A DNA stretch of 64,000 nucleotides from Megamerina dolium (Eukaryota; Arthropoda; Insecta; Diptera; Megamerinidae): positions 37,663,757 through 37,727,756 of the forward strand of contig OY978528.1 in NCBI GenBank assembly GCA_963854835.1. The letters are read 5' to 3'. The number at the start of each line of letters is the position of its first letter. Position 1 is the stretch's first letter. Of this stretch, positions 1 through 9,767 are shown piece after piece. The notes beneath the pieces were generated by a model. That model worked only from the letters and a program-made list of their open reading frames with translations, was not told the origin of the DNA and did no database searches. The position numbers and the translations under genes are program-made.

Positions 1-1363
1 TTTGGACCTTTTTAACTATTATAACAATTTTTATTATTATTATTTTAAATAGTTAAAGTGCTGTAAATTAAACATTTAGCGTTATGGGTCGTCGTACAAC
101 GATGGAACAGCGTAAACTGGTAATTAACCATTTTAGGAAAGGTCAGAGTGTGCGAAAAATTGCTGAAATGACAAATTTAAGTGCCTCAACTGTCCAATAC
201 ATCATTCAACGCTTCGTTCGCGAAAATCGGTTGGAGAACAAGGGCAGAGAAGCACCTAATAAGATTTTCAACGCTTCAGACGAGCGTTATATTGTACGAA
301 AAATTAAGAAAAATCCAAAGTTATCCGCTCCGAAGTTGGCTGCAGAGGTTCAGCGTGAAATAGGAAAATCATCCAGTGCTGAAACTGTCCGACGTGTGCT
401 GCGCAATCATGACTTGAACGGTAGAGTAGCCCGAAAGAAACCATTCATTTCAAAAATGAATATACAACGCCGACTTGACTTCGCAAAAGAGCATATTATT
501 AAGACTCCTGCGTTCTGGAATACCGTTATTTTCGCGGATGAGTCTAAGTTTAATATTTTTGGCTCGGACGGAATGTCATATGTTTGGCGTAAAGCGAATA
601 CCGAGCTAAACAAGGAGAACCTTAAGCCCACAGTGAAGCATGGTGGCGGTAGCGTGATGGTTTGGGCCTGTATGTCAGCAGCCGGAGTAGGTGAATTGGT
701 TTTTATTGAGGAAACAATGGACAAAATGAAGTACCTCGAGATTCTGAAAAACAATTTACTTCAAAGTGCAGACAAACTGGGTTTGCGGGAAGAATTTCGG
801 TACTACCAAGATAATGACCCAAAACATAAATCTGGGATTGTGCAATCTTGGCTTATTTGGAACTGCCCACACTTGATGTCTCCACCACCACAGTCACCTG
901 ACATGAATGTGATTGAAAATCTTTGGTCTATTTTGGACAATAAAATAAGAACACACAAGATTTCTAATAAGCAAGACCTAAAGAAGGTACTGATGGAAGA
1001 ATGGAAAAAAATCACACCAGACATCACTCAAAAATTGGTGGATTCAATGCCAAATAGACTCCAGGCTGTCATTAACGCTAAGGGATGTCAACTAAATATT
1101 AAAATCAACTTACTTTGTTTTTAGTTTGAACTTAAAGAGACTGTACGAAATAAGCTGTGACATGAATTTTCCTATTTTTTTCTTATTTTATTTTTTTATA
1201 GTGTCAAACACTAAAATTTTGAAAAAGTAAATTTTGGAAAATAAAAAACAAACCTTCCTTTCTAAAATGGCATTTATATTTTGTTCAAATTTTTGCTATA
1301 TTAGGAATTACGACTGCAGCAATTTTTAAACTGTCACTGTACGAAATAAGCTGGGAGCCACTG
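1..1363 (+). mobile_element. Tc1-like DNA transposon, left end outside window
   Basis: The right end is visible: on the minus strand the element begins CAGTGGCTCCCAGC and ends at 1363, followed by a TA at 1364-1365 as expected for Tc1/mariner targets. The 17-bp motif ctgtacgaaataagctg occurs at 1141-1157 and again at 1337-1353, so the right terminal repeat has an inner and an outer direct-repeat copy (IR/DR layout). The left terminal repeat is not present in 1-83 and must lie upstream of the window. The element is inserted in a gypsy LTR, whose 3' part resumes at 1364. Confidence 0.88.
84..1124 (+). CDS. Tc1-like transposase, apparently intact (DD34E)
   Basis: A 346-residue frame opens at an ATG after an AT-rich leader and fits the usual 340-350 residues of Tc1 transposases. 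The N-terminal ~110 residues form a paired-type helix-turn-helix DNA-binding region (GQSVRKIAEMTNLSASTV). The DDE catalytic motifs are FADESKFNIFG (first Asp), YYQDNDPKH (second Asp) and PPPQSPDMNVIENLW (Glu). Thirty-four residues separate the second Asp from the Glu, giving DD34E. No frameshift or stop interrupts it. The product would bind the terminal repeats and cut and paste the element at TA sites. Whether it is still active cannot be judged, since the left end is outside the window. Confidence 0.9.
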   Translation: MGRRTTMEQRKLVINHFRKGQSVRKIAEMTNLSASTVQYIIQRFVRENRLENKGREAPNKIFNASDERYIVRKIKKNPKLSAPKLAAEVQREIGKSSSAETVRRVLRNHDLNGRVARKKPFISKMNIQRRLDFAKEHIIKTPAFWNTVIFADESKFNIFGSDGMSYVWRKANTELNKENLKPTVKHGGGSVMVWACMSAAGVGELVFIEETMDKMKYLEILKNNLLQSADKLGLREEFRYYQDNDPKHKSGIVQSWLIWNCPHLMSPPPQSPDMNVIENLWSILDNKIRTHKISNKQDLKKVLMEEWKKITPDITQKLVDSMPNRLQAVINAKGCQLNIKINLLCF

Positions 1364-1482
1364 TAAATTGTTGCTGTATATTGTTGTATAAAATAAGTGT
1401 TGCAGTTATTATTAACAGAATCCAGTGATCGAACAATGTTAATTCAAATAGAATTAAACGCTCACAGAATAAAAACGTAACA
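1364..1482 (+). mobile_element. 3' part of a Ty3/gypsy LTR, split by the Tc1-like insertion
   Basis: This segment matches the last ~120 bp of the LTRs at 4264-4700 and 9768-10203 with a few substitutions and ends in the same ...aaaacgtaaca. It resumes exactly at a TA dinucleotide of the LTR, so the Tc1-like element inserted into the LTR. It is followed by unrelated DNA rather than by a primer-binding site, so it is a solo LTR or the 3' LTR of a copy lying upstream of the window. Confidence 0.87.
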
Positions 1483-1510
1483 ATAGCATCACCTAATTTC
1501 ACCGCTCGTA

Positions 1511-2792
1511 CGAGGGTGGATTGATAAAGAAGCTACCTAAGTAAGAAAAAGGCAGCACAAATACAAAAACTTTTTTTTTTGAAATTGCGATCTGTCAAAC
1601 GTCAGCTGTTTAAATTTCACCCAAATTAATCGATTAATTTATTTGTTGTAGTAACCAACTTTTGTGTTTCTTGAAAAATGGAAAAAAGCGAATTTCGTGC
1701 AGTGATTAAGCACTATTATTTGAAAGGGAAAACGGCGAAAAAGACAAAAGAAAAGCTCGATAAACATTACGGTGAGTATGCTCCGTCAGATTACATGGTA
1801 AAATATTGGATTGCTGAATTTAAACGCGGCCGAACAAGCACTGCAACAATACCATCAACAGGAATGCCAAAAGAGGTGGTTACTGAAGAAAATATCAAGA
1901 AAATCCTCGATATCGTTATGTATGATCGCCGAGTCAAGTTGCGTGAGATTGTTGAAATGGTAAACATCTCATATGAACGTGTGTTCAACATTTTGCATGA
2001 ACATTTGCATATGAAAAAGCTATCGGCAAGATAAGTGCCGCGTTTGCTCAGTGTCGAACAAAAACGAGTTCGAGAGACCACTTCACAGCGGTGTTTGGAC
2101 ATGATAAAGCGTAATCCTGTTGATTTTTGGCGTAGATTAATAACTGTTGATGAAACGTGGGTCCACCACTACACACCTGAAACCAAAAATCAATCGAAAC
2201 AATGGGTGGAAGCTGGTGGAAGTGCTCCGAAGAAGGCGAAGGCAGTGAAATCGGCTGGCAAGGTTATGGCCACTGTATTTTGCGATGCACTCAGAATATT
2301 GCTTATCGATTACCTTGAAAAAGGATCCACAATCACAAGAAAGTATTATCGTGCATTATTGGATCAATTGAATGATGAAATCAAGAAAAAACTACCACAT
2401 TTAAAGAAGAAAAAAGTGCTCTTTCTTCAAGACAACGCACCGGTTTACACAGCATTAGATACGATGCTAAAATTATGTGAAATACACTTCAAATTGATTG
2501 ATCATCCTCCATATAGTCCAGATTTAGCTCCTAGTGACTTTTTCCTGTTTCCAAACTTGAAAAAATGGCTCGCAGGAAAAAGATTCAGCTCAAACGAAGA
2601 AGTGATTACCGAAACTAACGCGTATTTTGAGGGGTTCCCGAAATCGTATTATTCAGATGGCATAAAAAAGTTGGAATATCGTCTTACTAAGTGTGTCGAA
2701 GTAAAAGGAGACTATGTTGAGAAATAAATGGTTTTTGAAAAAAAAAAATGCTTTTTTCCTACTTAGGTAACTTCATTATCAATCCGCCCTCG
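1511..2792 (+). mobile_element. Complete mariner element (irritans-like)
   Basis: Terminal inverted repeats of about 40 bp lie at 1511-1550 and 2753-2792. The left begins cgagggtggattgataaag and the right, on the minus strand, begins cgagggcggattgataatg. Both ends are flanked by TA (1509-1510 and 2793-2794). The length of 1282 bp is typical of mariner. The transposase inside resembles the irritans subfamily from memory. Confidence 0.9.
1678..2727 (+). pseudogene. Mariner transposase with one in-frame stop
   Basis: One continuous frame from ATG 1678 to TAA 2727 is interrupted only by TAA at 2032-2034, between KKLSAR and PRLLSVEQK. Family members carry a tryptophan there. Upstream of the stop is the helix-turn-helix domain (about 118 residues). 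Downstream are the catalytic motifs TVDETWVHHY, FLQDNAPVYT and YSPDLAPSDFFLF, with 34 residues between the second and third Asp (DD34D). Without read-through only the DNA-binding half would be made. The rest of the frame is open, so the copy looks recently inactivated. Confidence 0.88.
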
Positions 2793-2839
2793 TATACGTA
2801 TAATGACTTCATTATAGACATAGGTATGGCAATCCGAAA

Positions 2840-3211
2840 TTGGGATTGGGTGCCGTAGCTCAGTGGTTAGTGTGTTCGCCTTCTGATCTGTAGGTCGGTG
2901 GTTCAATCCCCGGCTGATGCATAACAAATTTAATATCGATAAGATTTTTCTTTCGAACGGTACCCACCTGTCGGCAAGCAATTGGCAATTCTTCCGACAG
3001 TAACAACTTGCCATGAAAAAGCTTCTTAAAGAACTCTGTGACAAAGCTCAGAAAAAGTGATGTCACAAGTGTTCTGCCGTTCGGAACCGGCTAAAATAAG
3101 TAGGTCCCTTCTAATATTGTCCAAAATTTAAGACGCACAACAGTAATGGAAGAGAAGCTCGGCCAATGAGCCCTTTGGGGCTTTATGTGGCCACATATTT
3201 ATTTATTTATT
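2840..3211 (+). mobile_element. tRNA-derived SINE, full-length copy with target duplication
   Basis: The 5' head is tRNA-like: an A box (TAGCTCAGTGG, 2856-2866) and a B box (ggttcaatccc, 2900-2910) at normal spacing for an internal RNA polymerase III promoter. A tRNA-unrelated body follows, and the tail is tggccacatatttattt plus ATTT repeats. The 15-bp duplication tatggcaatccgaaa flanks it at 2825-2839 and 3212-3226. Related copies are at 13.0, 15.3, 19.3, 23.3-23.7 and 55.4 kb. It is not a functional tRNA gene: the 3' half of the cloverleaf is replaced by the SINE body. Confidence 0.88.
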
Positions 3212-3226
3212 TATGGCAATCCGAAA

Positions 3227-3724
3227 ACCTTTTTCTCTGCATGGAGAAGTAATATATACAAAATATCAAAGAAGTGCCAAAAACCTGTTCAGGGAATATC
3301 AAAATCGTGTTGTTTTATTTCACTTCTTTTTCTTCTTTCGTATATTTTCCTCCTTCTTTTTTCTCGCGCATAGCCTGCCTACTTGAACATGTTTTTGATA
3401 TTTCGTCTAGACTACAAGAATAACGATTTTTCATAGCTTTACCATATGATGATTTTTCATATTATTATGCCATATGACGCAATCTGTACTTTATGGTAAA
3501 CAATTTTTTTTTTAAACGATTAATAGGCCAGTTATAACACAATGTTCTGTTACGTACACTTAGTTTTTACCTTTGTTTGGAAAACAAAAAAGTAAGAAAA
3601 CTGCAAAATATAAATAACGTGAAATCTAATAAAAACCAAAAAACATTTTTTATTTTTATTAAATTTTACATTTTTCATCTTTATTCAATTTTTTGTCCTG
3701 TATAAGAGGGCTGGGCTTTAAAAG
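3227..3724. other. Intergenic AT-rich stretch, no gene seen
   Basis: Between the SINE duplication and the truncated gypsy fragment there is AT-rich DNA with short open frames only and no splice-supported or family-like coding sequence. Confidence 0.6.
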
Positions 3725-4263
3725 GATAAATACCAAAGAGACTGGGATGTACATATACCAATGTTCCTCATGGCATATCGATGCGCACAACATGATACGA
3801 CGGCTACTACACCGGCAATGGCAATTTTTGGAAACGAGTTAAGACTGCCAGCTGATTTAAAATTTGGAGTTGTAACACCAACGAGATCAACCGAAGGTAA
3901 TTATATTAGCGAAAAGCGGGAACAGTTGGATGAAGTACATCAGTTCATCAGAGAGCGGTCGCAGATGATAAGCGATAAGATGAAGGCCAGGTATGACTTA
4001 AAAGCAAATTCAAAAGGGTTCTATGAAGGAGAGCTTGTAATGCTTCATAATCCACAACGAAAGAAAGGCCTGTCTCCTAAACTACAGACTCATTGGGAAG
4101 GACCATATGAGATTATAGCAAAGATAAATGACGTAGTGTATCGCATTCAACGTGCCTGGAATAAAAGAGCAAAGTTTAAAGTAGTGCACTTGGAGCGACT
4201 TGCGCCATATCGAGGGGAAGTATAAAAACTTGTTCGGGACGAACAAGGTTAAGAGGAGGGCAG
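3725..4263 (+). mobile_element. Truncated gypsy internal region (3' end of pol)
   Basis: From gataaatacc at 3725 this segment is nearly identical to the end of the full element's internal region (from about 9228 to 9767). It includes the same polypurine tract (aagaggagggcag) just before an LTR, so it is the 3' remnant of a second copy of the same family. It shares the LTR at 4264-4700 with the complete copy, giving int(partial)-LTR-int-LTR in head-to-tail order. Confidence 0.88.
3761..4225 (+). pseudogene. C-terminal fragment of gypsy Pol (integrase tail)
   Basis: This frame of about 154 residues equals the last part of the Pol frame at 7222-9729, with only a few differences. It covers the region after the integrase catalytic core, with GEGELVML-type β-strands (here FYEGELVMLHN), and ends HLERLAPYRGEV like the full copy. 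Reverse transcriptase, RNase H, protease and the integrase core are missing, so it is a relic. An ATG falls inside the fragment, but there is no reason to think it is used. Confidence 0.82.
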
Positions 4264-4700
4264 TGTAACGAGTATCGATAGTTGATTACTCATCACTATT
4301 GTGACTGACTCTATTGGCAGCATCGAAACGAATGTCAACAAAAAGAAATAAGCGATAACCAGAACAAGCCAACGAGAAAGGAAGAGAAGAATCTCGATAA
4401 AGGAAGATTCTGGGGTGTTGCCAACAGAGTATAAATAGAGCCAGTGTTGAGAAGAAAAATCAATCTACTTCCGAACGTGATTGCGAAAACATTGATACAG
4501 AGGCAAAAGTTGCAAGTACATTTAAGTGTTATAGTAAATAGTTGATTGTAAACAGTGTTGATTGTAAATAGAGATTATTAAATAAATTGTTGCTGTATAT
4601 AGTTGTACAAAATAAGTGTTGCAGTTATCATTAACAGAATCCAGTGATCGAACAAGGTAATTCAAATAGAATTAAACGTTCACAGAATAAAAACGTAACA
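4264..4700 (+). repeat. 5' LTR of the full gypsy copy (also 3' LTR of the truncated copy)
   Basis: It begins TGTAACGAGTATCG and ends AAACGTAACA (TG...CA ends), 437 bp. It contains a TATA box and an AATAAA-like motif near the 3' part. It is preceded by the polypurine tract of the truncated copy and followed by the primer-binding site of the full copy, so it serves both. Confidence 0.9.
4430..4437 (+). promoter_or_regulatory. TATA box of the gypsy LTR
   Basis: TATAAATA occurs here in the 5' LTR and at 9934-9941 in the 3' LTR, about 270 bp before the LTR end. This fits the U3/R promoter position of a Ty3/gypsy element. It is a sequence match only. Confidence 0.6.
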
Positions 4701-4702
4701 AT

Positions 4703-4719
4703 TGGTGTCAGAAGTGGGA
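4703..4719 (+). other. Primer-binding site of the gypsy element
   Basis: tggtgtcagaagtggga lies 2 nt after the CA end of the 5' LTR, where minus-strand synthesis is primed. It reads as the complement of a tRNA 3' end with CCA. From memory it fits an insect tRNA-Leu, as used by some gypsy lineages such as mdg3/Micropia; the tRNA identity is the less certain part. Confidence 0.7.
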
Positions 4720-4729
4720 TTCTGTAAAG

Positions 4730-6157
4730 ATGGTGAAAATTGACCAACTAAAAGTGGACCAGCTTAAAAAGCTGTTGGTAGAGATGAACCTATCGTCATC
4801 AGGTGCAAAGGCGGAACTGCTAGTGAGGCTGAGGAAAGCCATGGAGGCTAAGGGAATTAATGTAGAAGAACATGAGTTCTTTGAGGAAGACGATATACAT
4901 GCAGTTGTGCACGCCGAGGAAGAGAGCAAGGTAGATTCGAGTGGTCAACTCATGGAATTTATGAAATCCATGATGCAACAGCAGCAGCAGCAACTGCAAG
5001 GAATTAATGCGAAGTTACAAGAACATTCGGCTGAATTGCGTACGGAAATTCAAGGAAATGCGTCTCGCATTGACTCCAAGCTTCAAGAACATTCGGTACG
5101 CCAAGAGGGCGTTATTAGTGAATTGCGTATGGAAATTCAAGAACATTCGGCTCGACAAGAACACGTCATCGAAAATCTACAGAAAGGAATTGAACTTAGA
5201 TTTCAGGAAATTTCCGGAGCTATTAATGACAAAGTCACAGAGCTGAAAGAACACGTGGATGAGTTGGATGATAAGCTGAAGGAACATGTCGACGACTGGG
5301 AAGACAAGTTCGAGAAATTACAGCACGAACTCAATCAACTAAAAATAAATGGAACAGCCACATCAGTGATTAGAGATTCAAGTACAATCAAATTAAAGCC
5401 ACCAACATTTGACGGAAGCACGCCATTCAATATCTTCAAGCTTCAATTCGAGACAACAGCTTCGAAGAATCAATGGGATGATAGCGACAAGACTGCTGCT
5501 TTAATAGTCGCATTAAAAGGTAATGCTTCCGAGGTGTTACAGATGGTTCCAGAGAAAGATCGTGGTAGCTACCAGTCACTGATGGACACCCTCCAGCGGA
5601 AATATGGAAATGAATACAAGAGTCAATTACATCGTGTGGAATTGAGATCGCGAGTGCAACGGAGTAATGAGAGCCTTCAGGAATTCGCTTCCGATATTGA
5701 GCGCTTATGTCATCTAGCGTTCTCCGGTAATTCGGAAGAGTTCGTCGAAAAAATCAAAATAGAGGCTTTCATAGATGGCATACGTGATGGAGAGACAAAG
5801 CGTGCCCTAGTCATGTCACCAAGAAATACTTATGCCGAAACAGTCAGTAGTGCCTTGACGTTTGAAGCCGCCAGTTTGATGTATCGACCAATGCCACGGG
5901 TACGCCAACTAGAAACAGAAACAGCAGATCTGGTTGAAGCAGTGTGTCAGGCATTCAAATCTGTAGCGCAGCCTGAAGGAAGAACAACAGGTCGACGCGA
6001 AAACAAATTTACTGGTAAGTGCTTCATTTGTGACAAACCAGGACACATGGCGCGTGACTGCCGTCTACGACGAAAGCGATCAAGATCGAATTCTCCAGGA
6101 AGACAAAAGAAGGCGAATAAGGTGGACAGCGATTGCTCCACTAACACAAATCCATAG
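4730..6157 (+). CDS. Gypsy Gag with SAP-like N-terminus, coiled coil and one zinc knuckle
   Basis: A 475-residue open frame starts 11 nt after the primer-binding site. Residues ~5-40 (LKKLLVEMNLSSSGAKAELL) match the SAP DNA-binding motif pattern. Residues ~75-215 are a long charged coiled coil built from repeated LQEHSAxLRTEIQ-like units. Residues ~225-380 have the look of a retrotransposon Gag capsid region (LKPPTFDGSTPFNIFKLQFE, ALKGNASEVLQ). A CCHC knuckle, CFICDKPGHMARDC, lies at ~431-444, followed by a basic tail. The frame is intact, unlike pol downstream. Gag would package the element's RNA into virus-like particles in the cytoplasm. The SAP reading is inferred from pattern alone. Confidence 0.88.
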   Translation: MVKIDQLKVDQLKKLLVEMNLSSSGAKAELLVRLRKAMEAKGINVEEHEFFEEDDIHAVVHAEEESKVDSSGQLMEFMKSMMQQQQQQLQGINAKLQEHSAELRTEIQGNASRIDSKLQEHSVRQEGVISELRMEIQEHSARQEHVIENLQKGIELRFQEISGAINDKVTELKEHVDELDDKLKEHVDDWEDKFEKLQHELNQLKINGTATSVIRDSSTIKLKPPTFDGSTPFNIFKLQFETTASKNQWDDSDKTAALIVALKGNASEVLQMVPEKDRGSYQSLMDTLQRKYGNEYKSQLHRVELRSRVQRSNESLQEFASDIERLCHLAFSGNSEEFVEKIKIEAFIDGIRDGETKRALVMSPRNTYAETVSSALTFEAASLMYRPMPRVRQLETETADLVEAVCQAFKSVAQPEGRTTGRRENKFTGKCFICDKPGHMARDCRLRRKRSRSNSPGRQKKANKVDSDCSTNTNP

Positions 6158-6243
6158 TTAAACTAAATCGAGTCAGTTCAGCGAGGCGTGAATTGACTCC
6201 AACAGTGGGTTGCCCCATCATTCACATTTCATAACTACAGCGT

Positions 6244-9200
6244 GTGCCAAGCAGCTTGACTATTGATGGAAAATTGGACAATATGGAATTCATGTTAACC
6301 CTGGTTACTGGGGCATCACATTTTATAATCAAAAGCGATTTGGTACAAAGGTTTGAGCCTTTAATGGGAATATATAAATATAATATAAATAATATAAAGA
6401 AACGAGTATCTATTGGAAATTGCACGTGGGAACATGAATTCATTGTGGCTGACATCATCGATGACGTAATAATTGGTGTTGATTTTATGATTGACATCGG
6501 ATTTACGTTAGATTTCAAATCAACGGATACTACGCTATGCAAATGTCGAGTTACCATTGAACATCGGTTACAAGAGTATTGGGAACATCAAACGAGTACT
6601 GGCATGTCAACGCAAAGAGGTTCCAGCAAAATCACAAGTGGTGATTTGGGCACATATAAATGTGGATGATGGGACAGGCAAGTTGTGGGTAGTGGAAGTG
6701 GATAAAGAAATATCGAATAAAAACAACATACTTGGTAGGACGTTAGTGGAACCTAAAGAAAATGGAATAGTATCGGTGCGAATATTAAATCCAACTAATA
6801 CATCTACAGTTGTGAAGAAAGGAATGGTGATTTGTCATTGCCAGGAAGTTACTGCCGTAGTAGACTGCGAAGAGTTCGTCGATAAAAATTGGAAGATCAG
6901 AAACTGTCAGAGCGGAAATAAAAGCATAGATGAAAGAATGGGCAGATGTGCTTACCAAACAGCAAAAAGAAAAGGCTTTACAAGTATTGGAGAAGTACAG
7001 TTCAATCTTTTCTTCAAATGGAAAAACTGGAGGACGAACAACCATCGTGAAGTATCACATTGACACCGGGGATTCTAGACCAATTCGTCAAGCACTACGA
7101 GGAGTTCCATTGAACAAAAGAGATGAAGCCATTAAGCTGATTACCGATATGCAGAAACGAGGTGTTATTGAACCATCAGCGAGTCCATGGAGTTCACCAG
7201 TTGTGCTGGTAAAGAAGAAGGATGGAAGTACTCGATTCTGCGTGGATTACAGAAAGCTATGTAAATGATATTACGAAAAAAGACAGATATCCACTGCCAA
7301 GAATCGATGACACTTTGGACACGCTATTTGGTGCGAAGTGGTTCTCAAGTCTTGATCTGCAAAGTGGCTACTGCCAAGTGGAACTTGGTAAGGAAGACAA
7401 AGAGAAAACAGCTTTCAGTATTGGCGATGGTCTATGGCAATTTACAGTCATGCCATTTGGTTTATGTAATGCGCCGGCTACTTTCGAACGTTTGATGGAG
7501 CGTGTACTCAGAGGACTGCACTGGAAAACGTATTTGGTGTACCTCGATGACATTATCGTTATGGGAAAAGATTTTAACGACCACCTGGAAAAGTTGAAAG
7601 AAGTATTTGAGCGTATACAATCAGCAGGGCTTAAACTGAATATGAAAAAGTGTTCACTCTTCAGGCGAGAAGTTAAATATCTTGGTCATAAAGTAACAAC
7701 AGAAGGGGTACATACCGACGAGGAGAAAGTAGCAGCAGTTCAAGAATGGCCTATTCCGTCGAATCTTCACGAGCTAAGGAGCTTCCTAGGCTTATGCACC
7801 TACTATAGACGATTTGTTCCTGGATTTGCAAACATCGCCAGCAGTCTGCATGAGTTGACAAGAAAGAACAAACCATTTGTGTGGGGCGAGGACCAACAGA
7901 AAGCATTCGAACAGCTGAAAGAAAAACTCTGTTCAGCACCAATATTAGCGTATCCAGTACCTGGTCAAAAGTTTGTGTTGGACACAGATGCGAGTGGCTA
8001 TGGAATAGGTGGTGTGCTCTCTCAGATCATAGATGGGCAAGAAAAAGTAATAGCATACTACAGTAAAATCCTGTCGAAGCCAGAAAGAAATTACTGTGTC
8101 ACACGAAGAGAGTTGCTCGCAATACTGGAATGTGTAAAGTATTTCCATAAATACTTGTACGGTCAGTCATTTCATCTACGAACTGACCACTCAGCGCTAA
8201 GGTGGTTATTGCAATTTAAAAACCCAGAAGGACAATTGGCGCGCTGGATTGAAAGGCTGCAGAGTTATCATTTTACCATCGAACATCGTAAAGGAGGACA
8301 TCACGGCAACGCGGATGCTCTATCTCGTCGTCCTTGCAAAATGGAATGTAAACATTGTTCCCGAGTGGAAAGCAAGGAGCACATTGTCGACGTACGACTT
8401 ACAAATATATTGCCGGAGGAGACATGGACCACTGAACGAGTGCAAGAAGATCAGCGGAACGACCCAGATCTCGTAAAGATTATGGAATACAAGGAGCAGG
8501 GCATACGTCCAGATTGGCAAGAAATGGCTAATGAGAGTCCAATAGCAAAGGCATACTGGGCGCAGTGGCAAAGCCTGCACTTACGAGACGGATGTTTATT
8601 CCGAACATGGGAAAGTGAAGATGGAAAAATCACTTATGATCTGCTAGTGGTACCCAAGGCAAGAATAAATGAAGTGATAGCTGAGTATCACAATGCCTCC
8701 AGTGGAGGGCATTTGGGAATCACCAAAACCGTCGAGAAAATAAAGAAACGATTTTATTGGGTTGGATGCCATGACCATGTCGCTGATTGGATTCGGAAGT
8801 GTAAGCAATGTGCAATGGCCAAAGGTCCCACTAAGAAAAGTCGAGGTAAGATGCACCAATACACCGTGGGTGCTCCATTCGAGCGAATTGCTATGGACAT
8901 AGCTGGACCATTTCCAATAAGCAACGCAGGAAACAAGTATGTTCTGGTGGTTATAGATTACTTCAGTAAATGGCCTGAAGTATACCCCATTCCAAATCAA
9001 GAAGCTAGTACCGTTGCGGATGTATTCGTCAACCAATGGATTACTCGTTTTGGTGTACCGATGGAATTACACTCAGACCAAGGTCGAAATTTCGAATCAG
9101 TTGTATTCCAAGAGATATGCCGTATGCTGGGTATATACAAAACTCGTACAACACCTTTGCATCCACAATCTGATGGCATGGTAAAACGATTTAACCGTAC

Positions 9201-9729
9201 CTTGGAGGAATATTTGAGAAAAGTCGTAGATAAATACCAAAGAGACTGGGATGTACATATACCAATGTTCCTCATGGCATATCGATGCGCACAACATGAT
9301 ACGACGGCTACTACACCGGCAATGGCAATTTTTGGAAACGAGTTAAGACTGCCAGCTGATTTAAAATTTGGAGTCGTAACACCAACGAGATCAACCGAAG
9401 GTAATTATACTAGCGAAAAGCGGGAACAGTTGGATGAAGTACATCGGTTCATCAGAGAGCGGTCGCAGATGATAAGCGATAAGATGAAGGCCAGGTATGA
9501 CTTGAAAGCAAATTCAAAAGGGTTCTATGAAGGAGAGCTTGTAATGCTTCATAATCCACAACGAAAGAAAGGCCTGTCCCCTAAACTACAGACTCATTGG
9601 GAAGGACCATATGAGATTATAGCAAAGATAAATGACGTAGTGTATCGTATTCAACGTGCCTGGAATAAAAGAGCAAAGTTTAAAGTAGTGCACTTGGAGC
9701 GACTTGCGCCATATCGAGGGGAAGTATAA
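6244..9729 (+). pseudogene. Gypsy Pol (protease, RT, RNase H, integrase), broken
   Basis: Recognisable domains run in order but in shifting frames: protease 6244-6669, linker 6557-6890, RT start 6930-7268, then one long frame 7222-9729. The protease active-site region reads LVTGASH at about 6301-6321, without the aspartate of the usual DTGA motif. Frames change near 6590, 6890-6930 and 7258-7264. RT has VYLDDIIV (Tyr-Leu-Asp-Asp, 7540-7551) and RNase H has LDTDASGYGIGG. Integrase has an HHCC finger (about 8690-8815), an AMDIAGPF Asp and a HSDQGRNF Asp. The third catalytic position is Lys (codon 9184-9186, GMVKRFNRTL) where the family has Glu. This copy could not encode an active polyprotein by itself. 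Confidence 0.9.
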
Positions 9730-9754
9730 AAGCTTGTTCGGGACGAACAAGGTT

Positions 9755-9767
9755 AAGAGGAGGGCAG
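9755..9767 (+). other. Polypurine tract of the gypsy element
   Basis: aagaggagggcag immediately precedes the 3' LTR, the position where plus-strand DNA synthesis is primed. An identical tract precedes the LTR at 4264. Confidence 0.75.

Noticed and set aside
2851..2925. tRNA gene
   Set aside because: A and B boxes are present, but the 3' half of the tRNA is missing and the sequence continues into a repeated SINE body; the same head recurs at 19.3 and 23.7 kb.
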